A stretch of 64,000 nt of DNA from Streptomyces chartreusis (GTDB lineage: Bacteria > Actinomycetota > Actinomycetes > Streptomycetales > Streptomycetaceae): contig NZ_CP023689.1 in assembly GCF_008704715.1 (NCBI RefSeq), positions 8,556,001 to 8,620,000 on the forward strand, in the 5' to 3' direction. Shown in pieces: positions 7,762-16,342 of this stretch. The stretch's first letter is position 1. Each line of letters begins with the position of its first letter. The notes below the pieces were generated by a model. That model ran no database searches. It was given only the letters and a program-made list of their open reading frames with translations, and was not told the DNA's origin. The position numbers were made by a program, and so were the translations under genes.

Positions 7762-8823
7762 ATGCGTTCTCGTGTGGGGCGGGCCATGACGGCCGCGGTG
7801 CTCGGCGGCCTGCTGGCGACCGGCTGCGGAAGCGGGAGCGACGAGAAGGCGAGCGCCGCCGCCGGCAAGGGCGACTCCGCGGACCCGGTCACCGTCACCG
7901 ACTGCGCGGGCGCCGAGACCACCTTCACCGCGACCCCGAAGCGCATCGTCACCAGCAACGCCTCCAGCCTCGAACTGCTGCTCCGGCTCGGCGCCGGGGA
8001 CAAGGTGGTCGGCACCGGCTTCCCGCCGGGCAGGGGCACCCTGCCGGACGAACTCGACGCGCAGGCCCGGCAGGTGAAGGTCCTCAGCGAGACCGTGATC
8101 CCGAAGGAGAAGCTGCTCGGCTCCGGCGCCGACCTGTACATCGACACCTTCGCGTCGATGAACATGGGCGGCGGCATGGGGGACGCGCCGACCGAGGCCG
8201 AGTTCAAGGCCGCCGGCATCCAGCACATCTTCCTCAAGTCCACGGCGTGCGCGGCTCAGAGCAAGAGCCCGGTCACCGACCTGTCCGCCGTCGAGGACGA
8301 CATCACCTCACTCGGCGCCGTCACCGGCACCAGCGCCCGGGCCGCGGAACTCGTCGCCGGCATGAAGCAGAAGGTGGACGCCGTCCACAAGGCGGTCGGC
8401 GGCACGCCCGAGCGGAAGCGGCCCACGTACTTCTTCTTCGACTACGACGCCGGCACCAAGCAGCCCATGGCCGTCTGCAACCGCCAGGTCGCCAACGCCG
8501 TCATCACGCTGGCCGGGGCACGCAACGTCTTCGCCGACTGCGACGGTGACTACAAGCAGGTCGGCTGGGAGGACGTGATCGCGAAGAACCCGGACTGGAT
8601 CCAGCTCGCGGTGCGCGATCGGGGCAGCGAGGCCGCCAACGACAAGGCCTACGACGAGGCCCGCAGGTGGCTGGAGACGAACTCCGCGACCAAGGGCCTG
8701 AAGGCCGTCGAGAAGGGCCGGTTCCTGCGCATCGGCTCCGAGCGCACCACCATCGGCGGGGTCGCCAACGCCGAGACCGTCGAGCAGATCGCGAAGACCC
8801 TGTACCCCGGCAAGGTCGGCTGA
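7762..8823 (+). CDS. Iron/metal-chelate ABC transporter substrate-binding lipoprotein
   Basis: 353 residues, ATG 7762 with GGGGAG upstream. Signal peptide with lipobox LLATGCGSG, then a class III (FecB/BtuF-like) binding fold: VTVTDCAGAETTFTATPKRI, TSNASSLELLLRLGAGDKVV, and a second lobe with TLAGARNVFADCDGDYKQVG and WEDVIAKNPDWIQL. An unusual Met-rich stretch (SMNMGGGMGD) precedes PTEAEFKAAGI, where other family members have a short loop. It forms a tight operon with the permease (2-bp gap) and the ATPase. Family members carry siderophores, haem, cobalamin or other metal chelates; here the adjacent isonitrile genes and the copper module make a metal-isonitrile complex a reasonable but unproved substrate. 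Confidence 0.9.
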   Translation: MRSRVGRAMTAAVLGGLLATGCGSGSDEKASAAAGKGDSADPVTVTDCAGAETTFTATPKRIVTSNASSLELLLRLGAGDKVVGTGFPPGRGTLPDELDAQARQVKVLSETVIPKEKLLGSGADLYIDTFASMNMGGGMGDAPTEAEFKAAGIQHIFLKSTACAAQSKSPVTDLSAVEDDITSLGAVTGTSARAAELVAGMKQKVDAVHKAVGGTPERKRPTYFFFDYDAGTKQPMAVCNRQVANAVITLAGARNVFADCDGDYKQVGWEDVIAKNPDWIQLAVRDRGSEAANDKAYDEARRWLETNSATKGLKAVEKGRFLRIGSERTTIGGVANAETVEQIAKTLYPGKVG

Positions 8824-8825
8824 CC

Positions 8826-9908
8826 GTGCTCGACACCCTGGTGCGCAGGAAGAGCGCGGCGGATCCGCACGAGCGCCAACGGACGCGCGTGCCCGCCGCG
8901 CCGCTGGCAGTCACCCTGACCCTGGCGCTGCTCGCCGCCCTCACCGCCGCCGTGTCCTGGGGCTCGACGAACATCCCGGCCGGCGAGGTGTGGGGCGTCG
9001 TACTGCGGCGCCTGTCCGGCCAGGCGCCGCGCCCCGGCACCGACGACCTGATCGTGTGGCAACTCCGGGTGCCCCGCGCCCTGTTGGCGGCACTGGTCGG
9101 CGCGGGCCTCGGTCTCGTCGGCACGGCGATGCAGGCCCTCGTGCGCAACCCGCTGGCCGACCCGTACTTCCTGGGCATCTCCAACGGGGCCTCCCTCGGA
9201 GCGGTCGCCGCGATCGTGCTCGGCCTCGGCGCGGGCGGCACGCTCGGGCTCGGACTGTCGGGCGCGGCGTTCGCGGGTGCCCTCGCCACCTTCGCGCTGG
9301 TGTGGGCGGTGGCCCGGCGCCGGGGCGGATTCGCTCCGCTGCGGCTGGTGCTGGCGGGCGTGGCGATCGGGCAGTTCCTGTCGGGGTTCACCAGCTATCT
9401 GGTGCTCCAGGCGGGCGACGAGCAGCAGACCCACAGCGTCCTGTTCTGGCTCATGGGCAGTCTGAGCGGCGCGAGCTGGCCGCTGCTCGCCGCCCCCGCC
9501 GTCGCCGTACCCGTCACCCTGGTGTGGCTCCAGGCCCGTGCCCGGGGCCTGAACGCGCTGATCATGGGCGACGAGACCGCGGCCGGCCTAGGCGTCGACG
9601 CCACCCGGCTGCGCCGGGAACTGTTCACCCTCACCAGCCTGTTGACCGGCGTGCTCGTCGCCGTCTCCGGCGCCATCGCCTTCGTCGCGCTCATGGTGCC
9701 GCACGCCTGCCGCCTGATCGTCGGCGGTGACCACCGCCGCCTGCTGCCGGTCTCGGCACTGTTCGGCGCGCTGCTGCTGGTCGTCGTCGACATCGTGTGC
9801 CGCGTCGCCATGGACACCCAGGAGCTGCCCGTCGGCGTGGTCACGTCCCTCATCGGGGCACCGGCGCTGCTGTATCTGCTGGACCGGCGCCTGGGGAGCG
9901 GCAGTTGA
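8826..9908 (+). CDS. FecCD-family ABC transporter permease
   Basis: 360 residues from GTG 8826, two bases after the binding-protein stop. The FecCD signatures are present: RVPRALLAALVGAGLGLVGT, MQALVRNPLADPYFLGISNG (with GASLGA), LAGVAIGQFLSG, and VSGAIAFVALMVPHACRLIV followed by GGDHRRLLPVSALFGALLLV. About ten membrane helices are expected. GDETAAGLGVD is the typical coupling region facing the ATPase. It works with the preceding lipoprotein and the following ATPase as a homodimeric import channel. Confidence 0.93.
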   Translation: MLDTLVRRKSAADPHERQRTRVPAAPLAVTLTLALLAALTAAVSWGSTNIPAGEVWGVVLRRLSGQAPRPGTDDLIVWQLRVPRALLAALVGAGLGLVGTAMQALVRNPLADPYFLGISNGASLGAVAAIVLGLGAGGTLGLGLSGAAFAGALATFALVWAVARRRGGFAPLRLVLAGVAIGQFLSGFTSYLVLQAGDEQQTHSVLFWLMGSLSGASWPLLAAPAVAVPVTLVWLQARARGLNALIMGDETAAGLGVDATRLRRELFTLTSLLTGVLVAVSGAIAFVALMVPHACRLIVGGDHRRLLPVSALFGALLLVVVDIVCRVAMDTQELPVGVVTSLIGAPALLYLLDRRLGSGS

Positions 9909-9927
9909 GGATCTCGGGGAGCACGAC

Positions 9928-10719
9928 TTGAGGATCGACATCGAGGACCTGCACGTCGCCTACGACGGCCGTACGGTCGTGGCGGGTGCCCAACTGGTCG
10001 CCGCCGAGGGCGAGATCACCGGCCTCGTCGGGCCGAACGGCAGCGGCAAGTCCACACTCCTGCGCACCGTGTACCGGCATCTGAAGCCGGCCGCCGGCCG
10101 GGTCCTGCTGTCCGGCGCCGACCTGCGCCGGCTGAGCCCGGCCGAGGCGGCCCGCCATGTCGCGGCACTCCCGCAGGAGCGGGGCGGCGACTTCGAGCTG
10201 ACCGTGCGCGAGGTCGTCGCCATGGGCCGTACGCCCTACAAGCGGGCCTTCGCCGGGGAGGACACCACCGACCGGGACGTCGTCGCCCGCGCCCTCGCGG
10301 ACGTCGGCATGGAGCGGCACACCGGGCGCCGCTTCACGGAACTGTCCGGCGGGGAGCGCCAACGCGTCCTGCTGGCCCGCGCCTTCGCCCAGCAGCCGGA
10401 CGTCCTGGTCCTGGACGAGCCCACCAACCACCTCGACATCCGGCACCAGGTCGAACTCCTCGCCCTGCTGCGGGCGGGACGCCGGACGACCCTGGTGTCG
10501 CTGCACGACCTCAACGCCGCGGCCTCCGTCTGCGACCGGCTGCACGTCCTGCACGACGGCCGGGTGGTCGCCTCCGGCCCGCCCCGCGAGGTGCTGCGGC
10601 CGGCCTTGCTGGCCGAGGTGTTCGGCGTACGGGCGACCGTCGTCGACCATCCGCTGACCGGCGACCCGCTCATCGCCTTCGATCACCGGGCCCCCGCGGC
10701 AGACATCGGCGCGCCCTGA
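9928..10719 (+). CDS. FepC-like ABC transporter ATP-binding protein
   Basis: 263 residues. Start is a TTG at 9928, decided by a GGGGAG box six bases upstream; no ATG/GTG fits. Walker A GPNGSGKST, Q-loop LPQERGGDF, signature LSGGERQRVLLARAFAQQ, Walker B VLVLDEPTNHLD and switch His in LVSLHDLNAA are complete. The C-terminal VFGVRATVVDHPLTGDPLI is typical of siderophore/B12-type ATPases. It closes the importer operon; the next gene begins ~130 bp later after an A/T-richer stretch that may hold a promoter. Confidence 0.93.
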   Translation: MRIDIEDLHVAYDGRTVVAGAQLVAAEGEITGLVGPNGSGKSTLLRTVYRHLKPAAGRVLLSGADLRRLSPAEAARHVAALPQERGGDFELTVREVVAMGRTPYKRAFAGEDTTDRDVVARALADVGMERHTGRRFTELSGGERQRVLLARAFAQQPDVLVLDEPTNHLDIRHQVELLALLRAGRRTTLVSLHDLNAAASVCDRLHVLHDGRVVASGPPREVLRPALLAEVFGVRATVVDHPLTGDPLIAFDHRAPAADIGAP

Positions 10720-10852
10720 CACCGCAGTACGAGACCGGACTCCGCATTCTTCATATTTCCGGCCAAATCCGGGAACTGGGCCCTCTGTGCCCCCGACCTC
10801 TGGAAGTGAGGCCGCCGAACGGCGGGCGGCCAGGAGAGGGAGGGGGCGCGAG

Positions 10853-12205
10853 GTGAGGGACCGCTGGGTTCTCGTGGCCGTCGCGGGCGCGCTGTCGTTC
10901 GTGGCCATGCTCGACATGAACATCGTCAACGTGGCGCTGGCCGACATCTCCACGGGACTGCGTGTCTCGGACGCGACGGCGCAATGGGCGGTGCTCGGCT
11001 ACCAACTCCCGGTCGTCGCCCTGCTGTTGCCGGTCGGCCGCTGGCTGGACGGCGCCGGCACACGGCCCGCGCTGCTGACGGCGACTGCCGGCTTCGCGAC
11101 CTGCGGCGCGCTGGCCGCCCTGGCTCCGTGGGCGGTCTGGCTGACGGCGGCCCGCATCGGGCAGGGCGTGTGCGCGGCGGTGCTGTTCGTGCTGATGCCG
11201 GTGCTGGTGATCAGGGCCGTGCGCCCCGAGGTCCGCGGTCGGGCGATGAGCGTGCCCGCGACGCTCGGCCCGCTCGGCGCCATGACGGGACCGGCGGTCG
11301 GCGGGCTGCTCGTGGACCACCTCGGCTGGCGCTGGGTCTTCCTGGTCAAGCTCCCGGTCTGCCTGCTCGCCCTTGTGCTGGCCTGGCGGGCGATGCCCGA
11401 CGACGGCCCGTTGCGCGCCCCGGACCGGCGGTTCTTCGCCGACACGCTGCTCGTCGGCGGTGGGTTGGCCGCGTTGCTGCTCGCCCTCACTGCCGGAACC
11501 GGCAGTCCGCCGTGGGCTCTGCTCGCGCTCGCCTCGCTGATGCCGCTGTGGTGGTGGCTGCGCGGGCCCGGTGGCCGTCCGGTGACCGGAGTCCTGCGCG
11601 CGGCGGGGTTGTTCCGGGCGCACGGCGCGGTCCTCGCACTGGCGGCCGCGTTCGCCGCCATGCACTACGTCGTCGCCCTGCACCTCCAGCAGGACAAGGG
11701 CGTCAGCGCCACCACGACCGGCCTGACCGTGCTCGCCTTCCCGCTCGGCATGGGGCTGGCCGGACCGCTCGGCGGCCGGCTCGCGGACCGGTACGGCCTG
11801 CGGCCCCTCGCGGTCACCGGTGCCGCCCTCACCGCTGCCGGCCTCCTGCTGCTGATCCCCCTCGGCGACGACTGGTCCCCGCCGGACGTGGCCTGGCGGC
11901 TCGCGCTGGCCGGCTTCGGCATGGGGCTGAACGGCGGCCCGACACAGGCCCTGGTCATGGCCGCGGCCCCGCCGCGGCGCATCGCCACCGTCGGCTCCAC
12001 GGTCCAGGTCGCCCGCAGCCTCGGCTTCACCCTCGGCCCCGCCCTCGCCACCACGGCGTGGGCCCTGGCCGGGACCGGCGACGGCGCGCGGGCCGGGCTG
12101 ATCCTCGCCGCCGTGGCCGCCTGCCTCGCCGTACCCCTGCTCGCGCCGCCCGGCCGGCCCGGCGCCTCCGTGCCCGAGCAGGCCACCGACACCGTCCCGA
12201 ACTGA
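10853..12205 (+). CDS. MFS transporter, DHA2 (EmrB/QacA) type
   Basis: 450 residues from GTG 10853, preceded by a run of GGAGGGGG; a longer form from GTG 10787 would add an Arg-rich tail without a ribosome-binding site. First helix ends in FVAMLDMNIVNVALADIST, the DHA2 family signature; motif A-like and antiporter motif C-like segments follow (LGPLGAMTGPAVGGLLVDHL and GWRWVF). It has 12-14 predicted helices. Its stop is 13 bp before asnB, so it is co-transcribed with the isonitrile biosynthetic genes and is the likely product exporter or self-resistance pump. Confidence 0.88.
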   Translation: MRDRWVLVAVAGALSFVAMLDMNIVNVALADISTGLRVSDATAQWAVLGYQLPVVALLLPVGRWLDGAGTRPALLTATAGFATCGALAALAPWAVWLTAARIGQGVCAAVLFVLMPVLVIRAVRPEVRGRAMSVPATLGPLGAMTGPAVGGLLVDHLGWRWVFLVKLPVCLLALVLAWRAMPDDGPLRAPDRRFFADTLLVGGGLAALLLALTAGTGSPPWALLALASLMPLWWWLRGPGGRPVTGVLRAAGLFRAHGAVLALAAAFAAMHYVVALHLQQDKGVSATTTGLTVLAFPLGMGLAGPLGGRLADRYGLRPLAVTGAALTAAGLLLLIPLGDDWSPPDVAWRLALAGFGMGLNGGPTQALVMAAAPPRRIATVGSTVQVARSLGFTLGPALATTAWALAGTGDGARAGLILAAVAACLAVPLLAPPGRPGASVPEQATDTVPN

Positions 12206-12218
12206 TCCAGGAGTTCCG

Positions 12219-14045
12219 ATGTGCGGAATCACCGGCTGGGCGTCGTTCCACCACGACGCCGGCACCCAGGCCCCGGTCATCGAGGCCATGACCGCCGAGC
12301 TGTCCCCGCGCGGCCCCGACGCCGGCGGCGTGTGGCTGGGGGAGCGGGCCGCGATCGGCCACCGCCGGCTGGCCGTCATCGACCTCGAAGGCGGCGCACA
12401 GCCTATGACCGACCGGCCGCACGCTCCCACGGCCGTCCTGGGCTACAGCGGAGAGGTCTACAACCATCACGAGCTGCGCGCCGAACTCCGCGGCCGCGGA
12501 CACCGGTTCCGCACCCGCAGCGACACCGAGGTCGTGCTGCGGGCCTACGAGGAATGGGGCGACGGGCTCGCCGACCACCTGGACGGCATGTTCGCGTTCG
12601 CCGTCTGGGACGAGCACGCCCAGCGGCTGCTCCTCGTCCGTGACCGGCTCGGCGTCAAACCGCTGTTCTGGGCGGCCGTCGACGGCGGTCTGGCCTTCGC
12701 CTCCGAGCCCAAGGCCCTCTTCCGGCACCCCGAGTTGCGGCCCCGGGTGGACGCGGACGGGCTCCGGGAAGCGTACAGCCTGCTGTTCAACACCGGGCCG
12801 ACCGTATGGTCCGGCGTACGGGAGGTGGAGCCGGGCGGCCTGCTCGTCCTCGACCGCGACGGCATTCGCGAACGCCGCTACTGGCAGCTGGAGGCCGGCA
12901 CGCACGAGGACGACCGGGACACCACCGTCGAGCGGATCGGCGAGCTGGTCGGCGCGGCCGCCCGCAATCAGCTGGAGGCCGACGTCCCGCTGTGCAGCCT
13001 GCTCTCCGGCGGCATCGACTCCACCGTCCTGACCGCCCTCCTCGCCGACGAACTCCGGCTGCGCGAGGGCCCGGACGCCCGGATCCGCTCCTACGCCGTC
13101 GACTACAGCGACCAGGCCGAGCACTTCACCGGCGACATCCTGCGCACCGGCCACGACACCCCGTACGCCGTCGAGGCGGGCGCGTTCATCGGCACCGACC
13201 ACAGCACCGTCGTACTGGATCCGCGCGCCCTGCTCGACCCCGAGCACCGCAGGGCCGTCGTCGTGGCCCGCGACTCACCGATCGGCGTCGGCGACATGGA
13301 CACCTCGCTGTACCTGCTGTTCGGGGAGATAAGGCGGCACTCCACCGTTGCCCTGTCCGGGGAGGCCGCCGACGAGGTCTTCGGCGGCTACCCCTGGTTC
13401 CACAACCCCAGGGCGCTCGCCGCCGACACCTTTCCCTGGCTGCTGGTCACCGGCGACGAGGCCGCCATGCCGCTCAACCCCGAACTCGGCCTGCGCATCG
13501 GCGAGTTCCGCGACGACACCTACCGCACCGCGCTGGCCGCCGTGCCCCACCTCGACGGCGAGAGCCCCGTCGAGCACCGGCAGCGCGAGATGCAGCACCT
13601 CTCACTGACCCGCTGGCTGCGCCAACTCCTGCACCGCAAGGACCGGTTGAGCATGGCCCGGGGGCTGGAGGTCCGCGTCCCGTACTGCGACCACCGGCTC
13701 GTCCAGTACGCCTTCGACGTGCCCTGGGCGCTGAAGAGCTTCGACGGCCGGGAGAAGAGCCTGCTGCGCGCCGCCGGAGCGGGACTCGCCCCCGCCTCCG
13801 TGCTGCACCGCCCCAAGAACCACTACCCGGCCACCCACCACCCCGACTACAACCGCGGACTTCAGGACCTGGCCCGTGACGCCCTGTCCGTCGAACAGGT
13901 CCGGGCCCTCGCCGACGAGTCCCGCATCAAGCCCTGCCTCGACATCCCGCCGGAACAGCTGGAGTGGGGCCACCGCCTCCGCCTCGAACGCGTCGTCGAC
14001 CTCGCCCTGTGGCTGGACCACCACCGGCCCGAACTCGCCCTCTGA
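12219..14045 (+). CDS. asnB: Glutamine-dependent asparagine synthetase family amidotransferase
   Basis: 608 residues. N-terminal class II glutaminase domain with the catalytic Cys2 (MCGITGWASF), RGPDAGG and the YSGEVYNHHELR loop; C-terminal synthetase domain with the PPi-loop SGGIDSTVLTALL (Ser263) and the SGEAADEVFGGYPWF motif. GGAG box upstream. AsnB paralogues in biosynthetic clusters amidate carboxylates on natural products rather than aspartate. Lying between exporter, P450 and isonitrile synthase it may convert a tyrosine-derived isonitrile carboxylate to a carboxamide; free asparagine synthesis remains possible. Confidence 0.93.
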   Translation: MCGITGWASFHHDAGTQAPVIEAMTAELSPRGPDAGGVWLGERAAIGHRRLAVIDLEGGAQPMTDRPHAPTAVLGYSGEVYNHHELRAELRGRGHRFRTRSDTEVVLRAYEEWGDGLADHLDGMFAFAVWDEHAQRLLLVRDRLGVKPLFWAAVDGGLAFASEPKALFRHPELRPRVDADGLREAYSLLFNTGPTVWSGVREVEPGGLLVLDRDGIRERRYWQLEAGTHEDDRDTTVERIGELVGAAARNQLEADVPLCSLLSGGIDSTVLTALLADELRLREGPDARIRSYAVDYSDQAEHFTGDILRTGHDTPYAVEAGAFIGTDHSTVVLDPRALLDPEHRRAVVVARDSPIGVGDMDTSLYLLFGEIRRHSTVALSGEAADEVFGGYPWFHNPRALAADTFPWLLVTGDEAAMPLNPELGLRIGEFRDDTYRTALAAVPHLDGESPVEHRQREMQHLSLTRWLRQLLHRKDRLSMARGLEVRVPYCDHRLVQYAFDVPWALKSFDGREKSLLRAAGAGLAPASVLHRPKNHYPATHHPDYNRGLQDLARDALSVEQVRALADESRIKPCLDIPPEQLEWGHRLRLERVVDLALWLDHHRPELAL

Positions 14046-14060
14046 GGAGCGCCACCACCC

Positions 14061-15305
14061 ATGACCGTCCAGGAACCGCAGCCGCTCACCGACCCGGTGC
14101 CGTTGATGGGCTGCCCGTACAAGGCCGACCCCTATCCGCTGTACGAGCGGATGCGGGAAGCCGGTCCCGTCCACCGGGTCCTCTTCCCCAGCGGGGTGCG
14201 GGCCTGGCTCGTCACCGGGTATGACGCCGCCCACGCCGCGCTGAACGACGACCGGCTCGGCAAGAACCACGACCGGGGCAACGACGGCTGGCGCGAGCGC
14301 GCCTCGATCATGCCCGAGCCGCAGCACTCCCAGCTCCAGGTCCATCTACTGCACCAGGACCCGCCGAAGCACACGCACATGCGGCGCCTCATCACGGACG
14401 CCTTCACACCGCGCCGCGTCGAGGCGCTGACACCGCGCCTCCAGGAGCTGGCCGACACGCTCGTCGACGCCCTCCCGGAACACGGGCCCGCCGACCTCGT
14501 CGCCGGATTCGCCGCCCACTTCCCCTTCCGAGTGCTCGCCGAAGTCATCGGCCTGCCGCAGGAGTTGGCGGGACGCTTCGACCGCGACTGGGGCAAGGTC
14601 GTCCAGCCGGTCGGGCCGGCGGACCCGGGACGGCCCCGGTACGAAGCCCGGCTGCACGGCCTCCAGAGCTATATCGCCGAGGTCGTCGCCCACAAGCGGG
14701 AGCACGGGGACGGCGATCTGCTCCGCCGCCTCGTCGCGGCCCGTGACCAGGGTGAACTGTCCCAGGAAGAGCTCGACTCGATCATCTTCCAGCTGCTGGT
14801 CGCGGGCCAGGAACCGGTCACCAACCAGATCACCACAGCCCTGATCGCCCTGTTCCGACACCCCGAACAGCTCGCCCGGCTGCGCGACGACCCCGCCCTG
14901 ATGCCCCGCGCCGTCGAGGAACTCCTGCGCCACGACAGCGCCTTCGAGCTCACCACCTGGCGCTTCTTCGACCGTGACAGCGACCTGCACGGCACCGAGG
15001 TACCGGCCGGGGACTCCGTGATCGTCTCCCTGTGCGCCGCCAACCGCGACCCGCGCCGCTTCCCCGACCCCGACACCCTCGACCTCGACCGCAGCCCCAA
15101 CCCCCACCTCGCCTTCGGGCACGGCATCCACTTCTGCCCCGGCGCCGCCCTCGCCCGCGCCGAACTCCGCGTCGCCCTCGGCACATTGCTGGCCCGCCTG
15201 CCCGGCCTGCACCTCGCCCTCAGGGACGAGGACCTCGACTGGATCCCTGCCGTCCTGGGCCGCGGCACGCACCGCCTGCCCGTGGGCTACGACCGACGGC
15301 TGTGA
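14061..15305 (+). CDS. Cytochrome P450 with atypical I-helix
   Basis: 414 residues. Haem-binding motif FGHGIHFCPGAALAR (Cys359), ExxR as EELLR, and an I-helix reading LLVAGQEPVTNQITTALIAL. In most P450s the I-helix has AGxE/D followed by Thr-Thr; here positions 252-253 are Pro-Val, so the acid-alcohol pair that assists O2 activation is changed (a Thr follows at 254). Such replacements are known in P450s that use substrate groups for proton delivery or catalyse coupling. Co-operonic with asnB and the isonitrile synthase (15-bp and ~100-bp gaps), it is the likely tailoring enzyme, for example phenol coupling or oxidative decarboxylation. Confidence 0.93.
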   Translation: MTVQEPQPLTDPVPLMGCPYKADPYPLYERMREAGPVHRVLFPSGVRAWLVTGYDAAHAALNDDRLGKNHDRGNDGWRERASIMPEPQHSQLQVHLLHQDPPKHTHMRRLITDAFTPRRVEALTPRLQELADTLVDALPEHGPADLVAGFAAHFPFRVLAEVIGLPQELAGRFDRDWGKVVQPVGPADPGRPRYEARLHGLQSYIAEVVAHKREHGDGDLLRRLVAARDQGELSQEELDSIIFQLLVAGQEPVTNQITTALIALFRHPEQLARLRDDPALMPRAVEELLRHDSAFELTTWRFFDRDSDLHGTEVPAGDSVIVSLCAANRDPRRFPDPDTLDLDRSPNPHLAFGHGIHFCPGAALARAELRVALGTLLARLPGLHLALRDEDLDWIPAVLGRGTHRLPVGYDRRL

Positions 15306-15405
15306 CACTCCGGCCCGCCCCCTGACCCACCCACCTCGACCGACCGCGCCCGGCCGCCCGCCGAGGCGCCATCCCGCCATGCCCGCATCCCCGTGGAGGA
15401 ACGAC

Positions 15406-16338
15406 ATGCCGCTGACGACCGCACCGGACACCCTCCCCCGAACCACCGCCGCGAGGATCATGGACCTGCTCCTCGCCCACCACCGCACGACGGACCCCTC
15501 CCACGCCACGGCCGAGGCGTTCCCCCATCAACTGCGCCGGATCGCCGACTTCGTCCGCGAGGACGCTCCGGTCGTCCTCACCCTGCCCGGCTTCCCCTGC
15601 AAGTCACCCAACCCGGCCAAGACCCTGGGCCACCTCCCGGACATGGGCGAACGGCTCTCCCTCGCCTTCCTCGACGCCCTGTGCGCCGGGATCGAGGAGA
15701 TCCACGCACCCGGCGCGCACGTCGTCATCTGCTCCGACGGCCATGTCTTCGGCGACCTGATCCGCGTCCCCGACGAGCACATCGACGCCTACGCCGACGA
15801 ACTGCGCGCCCTGATCCGGGAGTCGGACCTGCGCCGCCTCTCCGTCTTCGACCTGCGCGACGTCCTGGGCGACCTCCCGCACGACACCAAGCGCGCCCAC
15901 GTCCACGACCGCTACGCCCCCACCCCGGACGCCCTGCGCGCCGAGGTCCGCACCGACGCGCAGACCCTCGCCCTGTACCGGGGCATCACCCGCTTCCTTG
16001 TCGAGGACACCACCGGGTTCACCGGCAGCCGCTCCGCCCTGCAACGCGAGTGCCGCAAACGGGCGTACGGCGTCATCCAGCGCAGCCGGGCCTGGGGCCG
16101 GCTCATCGCCGATCACCATCCACGCGCCGTACGCCTGTCGATTCACCCGCAGCCGGTGGGCGCCGCCAAGTTCGGCATCCGGCTGCTCGACGCGCCCGAC
16201 GTGTGGACGACGCCCTGGCACTCCGTCGCCCTGCGCGAGGCCGACGGCGGCTGGACCCTCATGCCGCATGCCAGGGCGCGACGGCTCGGCCGGCCGGTCC
16301 ACCGGGACGGCAGACCGAGCCACTTCGAGCGGGTGTGA
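15406..16338 (+). CDS. Isonitrile (isocyanide) synthase, PvcA/Dit1 family
   Basis: 310 residues, ATG 15406 with GGAGGA five bases upstream. Family blocks are well conserved: LTLPGFPCKSPNPAKTLG (PvcA-type substrate loop), HLPDMGERLSLAFLDALC, SDGHVFGDLIRVPDEHIDAY, and HPQPVGAAKFGIRLL with the KxGI element. PvcA enzymes convert L-tyrosine or L-tryptophan plus ribulose-5-phosphate into an alpha-isonitrile acid. No partner Fe(II)/2-oxoglutarate oxygenase (PvcB type) is next to it; instead a P450 and an AsnB are. This identifies the operon as an isonitrile natural-product cluster. Its 3' end is only 4 bp from the end of the convergent B12 binding-protein gene. Amino-acid substrate is not determinable by eye. 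Confidence 0.92.
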   Translation: MPLTTAPDTLPRTTAARIMDLLLAHHRTTDPSHATAEAFPHQLRRIADFVREDAPVVLTLPGFPCKSPNPAKTLGHLPDMGERLSLAFLDALCAGIEEIHAPGAHVVICSDGHVFGDLIRVPDEHIDAYADELRALIRESDLRRLSVFDLRDVLGDLPHDTKRAHVHDRYAPTPDALRAEVRTDAQTLALYRGITRFLVEDTTGFTGSRSALQRECRKRAYGVIQRSRAWGRLIADHHPRAVRLSIHPQPVGAAKFGIRLLDAPDVWTTPWHSVALREADGGWTLMPHARARRLGRPVHRDGRPSHFERV

Positions 16339-16342
16339 CGGC

